Assembly (NCBI GenBank): GCA_030248135.1 | Contig: JASANC010001799.1 | Span: 88,199-152,198 of the forward strand | DNA length: 64,000 nt | From: Theristus sp. LFF4_11 | Lineage: Eukaryota; Nematoda; Chromadorea; Monhysterida; Xyalidae | Direction: 5' to 3' | In this document: in pieces, positions 60,172-64,000 of the stretch | Position numbering within the stretch: position 1 is the first letter of the stretch | Layout of the letters: each line of letters starts with the position of its first letter | Translations under genes and position numbers: made by a program | The notes under the pieces: model-generated | The model's input: the letters and a program-made list of their open reading frames with translations, nothing else | The model's database searches: none | Told to the model about the DNA's origin: nothing

Positions 60172-62137
60172 CGGAGTGCTACATTATGAAAGAAATGCAC
60201 ATGCATCTTCATCAAAAATCCATTCCACTGGCACGGGTGCAGCGGCTGCACACGCACAGCATCTACCCACCTGTGGAGAAGTGTCGGGAACCCATCTGTA
60301 AAGCTTGTCGATGGGGAAAATAGATCAGAAAACAAATCAGGACGATGAACCGATTTCATTCGCCGTTACATTACATATCAGTTTCTCCTTCAACTCACCA
60401 GATTTTTAATTGTATTAGCTGTGAGCTCTGACTGTCTGTTCCCTCTTCCTTAGTGCAAGCACGAAGTTTTGAACAACCGATCGAAATGTGCGCCCAGAAA
60501 TTTTCCGTCGTGGCAGCCAGGTGCAACCACCAATCAGCGTGCAGATTCTTTTTCATTTGTTTTCCTGTTCCAACAATCAGCGTGCTAGATTCCCGTTTTC
60601 TTATTTGTTTCCTCGGCTACCCAATCAGGTGCGATCAACCAACCAACCATCCTTTATGTTTTCTGTTTCTGGTCGTCGTGGTCCAGTGCAACGTGCAACC
60701 AACAGCAATTCAATTCATTAATACAATTCAACAATCACCGTTTTTCTGGTTCAAACATTCAGGGTGGCCTTTTTCGCCATTGAGATCGCGGACAACGGTC
60801 GAAAGCCCACGAACGGCGCCGCTTTGTTTTCTGCTTCTTCACCACTTTTATTGATCAAAGAAGTTGCAACATGGAATTACATTTTCTTCGCTTTGAACCA
60901 AATGAAAGAAAACTAGAAATGAATTGGCTGGCACACCTTTCTAAAACATCAATGTCTATCACTGAAGCGTGATTGCTTATAATTCACGCTCTGGTTTTCT
61001 TTCTGCTGTTTAGTACAAAATATTTCTTTCCCTATGTAGGCCAACCAAAAAATCTTTTTTGTGAGATTTTTTCCGTTTGCGTTTACCGGCAACCAAACCA
61101 GTACCGAAGGCGAAAGCAAATTTTCGGTTGGCCTACATAGGGAAAGAAATATTTTGTACTAAACAGCAAAAAGAAAACAAGAGCGTGAATTATAAGCAAT
61201 CACGCTTTAAAAACAGAAATATACATTTTAAAAAGGTGTGGCAGCCAAATTCATTTAGTTTTTCAACCAAAGAGAGAAACTGCAATTCCTCGTTGCAACT
61301 TCTTGAATTAAGGAACCCAGTGAGAAAACTGAAGCGACGCCGACTGTGCTTTCGACCGACCCAATGGCGAAAGGCTGCCTTGATTGGTTGACCCAGAAAA
61401 ACAAATAAGTGACACGGTGATTGGTTGCGCGTTGCACAAGACCATGATTGGTTGATTTGTTGATCGTGATGATATACAGAGATTTTAAAAGAAGATCGAT
61501 TGGTTGATCGCACCAGCTGATTGGCTTGCCCAGAAAAAGAAATGAAAACGAGTCGAGCACGCTGATTTGGAGGTTGCAGCAGGCTACAACGACGAACAAT
61601 TTCTGGACGCACCTTCGATCGGTTGTTCAAAACTTTATCATTTAAAATTTTGTGACAGCCAAACTCACTCATGGCACAATCCAGACGGGCAGCAATCGCA
61701 GACGGAAATCAAAGGATCTCTGAACTGAACAAACGGAACGGCACAAGAGACAAGAACATATCACTGAAAAGTGATTTTAGCCGATTTTCATATATCAATC
61801 AATCAACCAATCAAGTTTATTTGTATGCCTCACCACGTCAAACAGAACAGAACACATCGTCAATTTTTTTTGCTTGCACTATGGCAGAGGGAACAGACAG
61901 ACAGACACAGAGCTCACCTCACAGCCTTTGGAACAATCAAAAACTGGTGAATGGAATCAGTTCATCGTTCTGGTTTGTTTTCTGATCCATTTCCTGCATC
62001 GACAAGTTTTACAGATGGGTTCCCGACACTTCTCAACAGTTGAATAGATGCGTGCGTGTGCAGCCGCTGCACCCGTACCAGTGGAATGGATTTTTGATGA
62101 AGATGCATGTGCATTTCTTTCATAATGTAGCACTCCG
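60172..62137. mobile_element. 1.97-kb diverged palindromic element upstream of the dehydrogenase
   Basis: The left arm 60172-61046 is an imperfect reverse complement of the right arm 61126-62137. The outer ends are identical (CGGAGTGCTACATTATGAAA inward) and the inner ends too (CCTATGTAGGCCAACC against its complement). Matches run through the whole arms: GATGAACCGAT, GTTGTTCAAAACTT, GAGGGAACAGACAG. The right arm has an extra block of about 190 bases (roughly 61670-61860). Both arms carry several CCAAT/ATTGG motifs. There is no coding capacity and no clear target duplication. The left end is 99 bp from the dehydrogenase ATG. Confidence 0.75.
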
Positions 62138-62148
62138 CAAATTTTCGA

Positions 62149-62204
62149 GGGGGGGGGGGTGTCGTCACGTGGGGGGGGGGTGCCGAAAATTTTTCAGTGG
62201 GGGG
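62149..62204 (+). other. Three long G-runs (G-quadruplex candidate)
   Basis: Runs of 11, 10 and 6 guanines lie within 56 bases, between the palindrome end and the stop codon of the minus-strand ORF at 62212. On the minus strand these are C-runs just after that stop, probably in its 3' UTR. The motif CGAAAATTT recurs next to the runs. Run lengths could be affected by sequencing error. Confidence 0.6.
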
Positions 62205-62211
62205 TGTCAGT

Positions 62212-64000
62212 TCAGCACACCTGTGATTCGATCTCCGCACGTGCAGCTTGATCTTTTGCTGCTGTGTTTTCATGCGAAGTCTGGGATGTACTTTGAATTT
62301 CCATGTCTGTAGCGGTCGGCTTTTCAGTCTGACCTGCTTTCTGTGCTTTATCTTTGTCCTCTTTGGACTTATCATCCGTGGTTTTGTCAGGCGATTTGTC
62401 GTCTGACTTGTTGTTCTGGATATCACCTTCGGTTGACTGAACACCAGTCGACCGGGTTTCCGTCGCAGTTTTACTTGCGGCGCTGGTAGTTGAACTGCTC
62501 GACTGTCTTGTCGGCAATTTTTCCATGGTTTTCGCACCTTCCAGCGACCTTTGTCGCTGCATGATTTGCTTTTCCATTTGTTTGGAAAATGTGGTCGAGA
62601 GCTTTGGCCTCTCGGGTTGGTCTGGCGGTCTGCCCGCTTGAATGGTAGTTAGATCTGCCAGTGCTGGCAAATTCTGTTTCTTCAGGTCCGCCAGCATGTC
62701 CGGCGGTGGTTGCTGGTATTCCTCGGTGGTCATGGCTTTTAGGATTTCATATTGTTCTGCGGCGCTCCACCTTTGTTGTGGTCCGCCCATTGGTTCCAGG
62801 AAAATCGGTTGCAAGACGGACATCAGTGTCACGCCTGTGCTTTCTTCGCGTTGCTTTTCAGCAAGCATCAAGGTTTGGATGGTGAGCATATTCACCATTG
62901 GTGTTTGTGATCCGATTTTCCGAATATCTGGCGGGTCGCCATTGAATCCTGGTCTTGTGCGCACACTCATAAAGTGTGCGAGCCATGCTATGGTATTTGG
63001 CACGTGTTCTGCCATCTGGTCTTCTGCTTCTTGCAAGAAGCCCTGCGGATTTTCCAGCATGCGACGGCCAACGTCTTGTACAGCCATCACTGATGCTGCG
63101 TCGAGCGGCAGAAACTTGTCTGTCGCCGACGGCTTTTTCTGGTTATAATAGCTCTGCTTGGCTTTTTCTGTGTTTTTCTGTGTATTCACCCACTTTTTAG
63201 TGGATGCATTTTCCAGGTAGTACGGGCGCAGCAGTGCGCGGTATTTTGGACGCATGTAGTTCTGCGCCAGCTTGACTTCCGTGCGACTTCGCACACTGAC
63301 GGAGTCGCTAATCTGGATATTGTCGCCATACGCTTTCGCGTTGTCTTTCATGGCTGGTGGCAAAATAGCCACTTGTTGGTACTGGGAATTGAGATGGTCG
63401 TAAAAGATACTGGTGATTGTCTTCTCGTCCTGTGTCAGGTTATGTGCATGCATATAACCTGGCCACGGGCACGAGGGTTTCACTATTGATCTGTCTGCCT
63501 CTTCGGCAGCTGTGGCTGTTGGTGCAAGGTGTGCACGTTTCAGTGGTGGTTGGCGATCATCGGCGGTCGACGCACTAGTCGTCGGCTGCGTTGTCGCCGT
63601 AACTCTAGTATTGCTTTGCTGTTGTTGTTGTGTTCCTTTTGTCACTGATGACATGGAGCACGACTGCTGGAGTTGTTCTTTTGCAACTGCATGTTCAGCT
63701 GCAGCCACGAATGGCACACCAGGAATGGTTGTTCCTGGGATTCTCTGGATTTTCTGGTACTGCGGTACCTGGAATGTGGTTGGCACAAACTTCTGTTGAG
63801 TTTGTTGCAGCGCTTGTTGCTGCTCTTGCTGTTGTTTTTGTAGCAGTGCTTTTGCACGCAATGGTATATTTTGCACTGCGCCAGGCGCAGCCGGTGTGGT
63901 ACTGGTTGTTGACCTGACGCTGGTGTGCCTGGTGGCTGCGGTGGCGCCAGCAAGCGCAGCGTCAGTGGCGCTGGTATTTGTGGGAGGTTTGGGCGTCTGT
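62212..64000 (-). CDS. Unrecognised long single-exon ORF, 5' end beyond the window
   Basis: The frame is open from the right edge of the window to TGA at 62212-62214: at least 596 codons without a stop or an obvious intron, unlike the intron-dense genes around it. No ATG start is visible; the frame simply continues past 64000. In order: an Ala/Thr/Pro-rich start, a glutamine tract (KQQQEQQQALQQTQQK), a Gln/Thr-rich linker, a globular middle of about 300 residues (for example SIFYDHLNSQYQQVAILPPA, MRPKYRALLRPYYLENAST, MLENPQGFLQEAEDQM, VLQPIFLEPMGGPQQRW), and a Lys/Asp/Ser/Thr-rich charged tail (DDKSPDKTTDDKSKEDKDKA). No zinc knuckle, protease, polymerase or integrase motif was seen. It could be a structural protein of a mobile element or a host nuclear protein. 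Confidence 0.65.
   Translation of the reverse strand, partial: QTPKPPTNTSATDAALAGATAATRHTSVRSTTSTTPAAPGAVQNIPLRAKALLQKQQQEQQQALQQTQQKFVPTTFQVPQYQKIQRIPGTTIPGVPFVAAAEHAVAKEQLQQSCSMSSVTKGTQQQQQSNTRVTATTQPTTSASTADDRQPPLKRAHLAPTATAAEEADRSIVKPSCPWPGYMHAHNLTQDEKTITSIFYDHLNSQYQQVAILPPAMKDNAKAYGDNIQISDSVSVRSRTEVKLAQNYMRPKYRALLRPYYLENASTKKWVNTQKNTEKAKQSYYNQKKPSATDKFLPLDAASVMAVQDVGRRMLENPQGFLQEAEDQMAEHVPNTIAWLAHFMSVRTRPGFNGDPPDIRKIGSQTPMVNMLTIQTLMLAEKQREESTGVTLMSVLQPIFLEPMGGPQQRWSAAEQYEILKAMTTEEYQQPPPDMLADLKKQNLPALADLTTIQAGRPPDQPERPKLSTTFSKQMEKQIMQRQRSLEGAKTMEKLPTRQSSSSTTSAASKTATETRSTGVQSTEGDIQNNKSDDKSPDKTTDDKSKEDKDKAQKAGQTEKPTATDMEIQSTSQTSHENTAAKDQAARAEIESQVC

Noticed and set aside
61962..62537. 191-codon minus-strand frame running into the palindrome
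   Set aside because: It is in a different frame from the longer ORF, is Lys/Arg/Pro-rich from composition, and crosses the G-tract and the element end.
1..64000. CRISPR arrays, operons, bacterial-type promoters or terminators
   Set aside because: The intron-rich metazoan genes rule out a prokaryotic context, and no regularly spaced identical repeats with unique spacers were seen.

Overview
This window is animal nuclear DNA. The genes are split by many short introns with GT..TTTNCAG-type borders, intergenic DNA is AT-rich, and three products are metazoan families: a discoidin-domain receptor tyrosine kinase, a bestrophin and a membrane-anchored short-chain dehydrogenase. Intron style and the bestrophin sequence suggest a nematode or close ecdysozoan relative. 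This is an inference from style and gene content; no marker gene fixes the taxon.

Layout. (1) 32-20916, plus strand: the 3' part of a giant gene. I reconstruct 55 in-phase exons (7,458 coding bases, about 2,485 residues). They encode 29 complete copies and one partial copy of an ~84-residue cysteine-bearing module that I do not recognise. Odd and even copies differ in cysteine pattern. Introns between modules are phase 1 and introns within modules are phase 0. The 5' end lies left of the window. Its introns hold a 1-kb CA-rich satellite, small foldback elements and a dispersed repeat. (2) 21598-31200, minus strand: a discoidin-domain receptor tyrosine kinase in 14 visible exons; the signal-peptide exon was not found. 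(3) About 31.2-53.0 kb: a gene-poor stretch with a 2.75-kb near-perfect palindromic element flanked by TTAA, a 737-bp non-autonomous hAT element with an 8-bp target duplication, and a broken hAT/ZNF862-like fragment. (4) 52998-56404, plus: a complete 7-exon bestrophin (440 aa) with an unusual ~60-residue extracellular insertion. (5) 57785-60073, minus: a complete 7-exon membrane short-chain dehydrogenase/reductase (about 327-331 aa). (6) 60172-62137: a second, diverged palindromic element about 100 bp upstream of the dehydrogenase start codon. (7) 62212-64000, minus: an uninterrupted, unrecognised ORF of at least 596 codons that runs off the right edge.

The genes share no obvious pathway. The giant gene and the receptor gene converge (stops 0.7 kb apart), and so do the bestrophin and dehydrogenase genes (stops 1.4 kb apart). 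The most novel item is the giant modular gene: a regular two-type repeat array with strict exon-phase symmetry and recurrent intron loss confined to one junction type. Exon borders were set by reading phase and splice consensus by eye and should be tested against transcripts.
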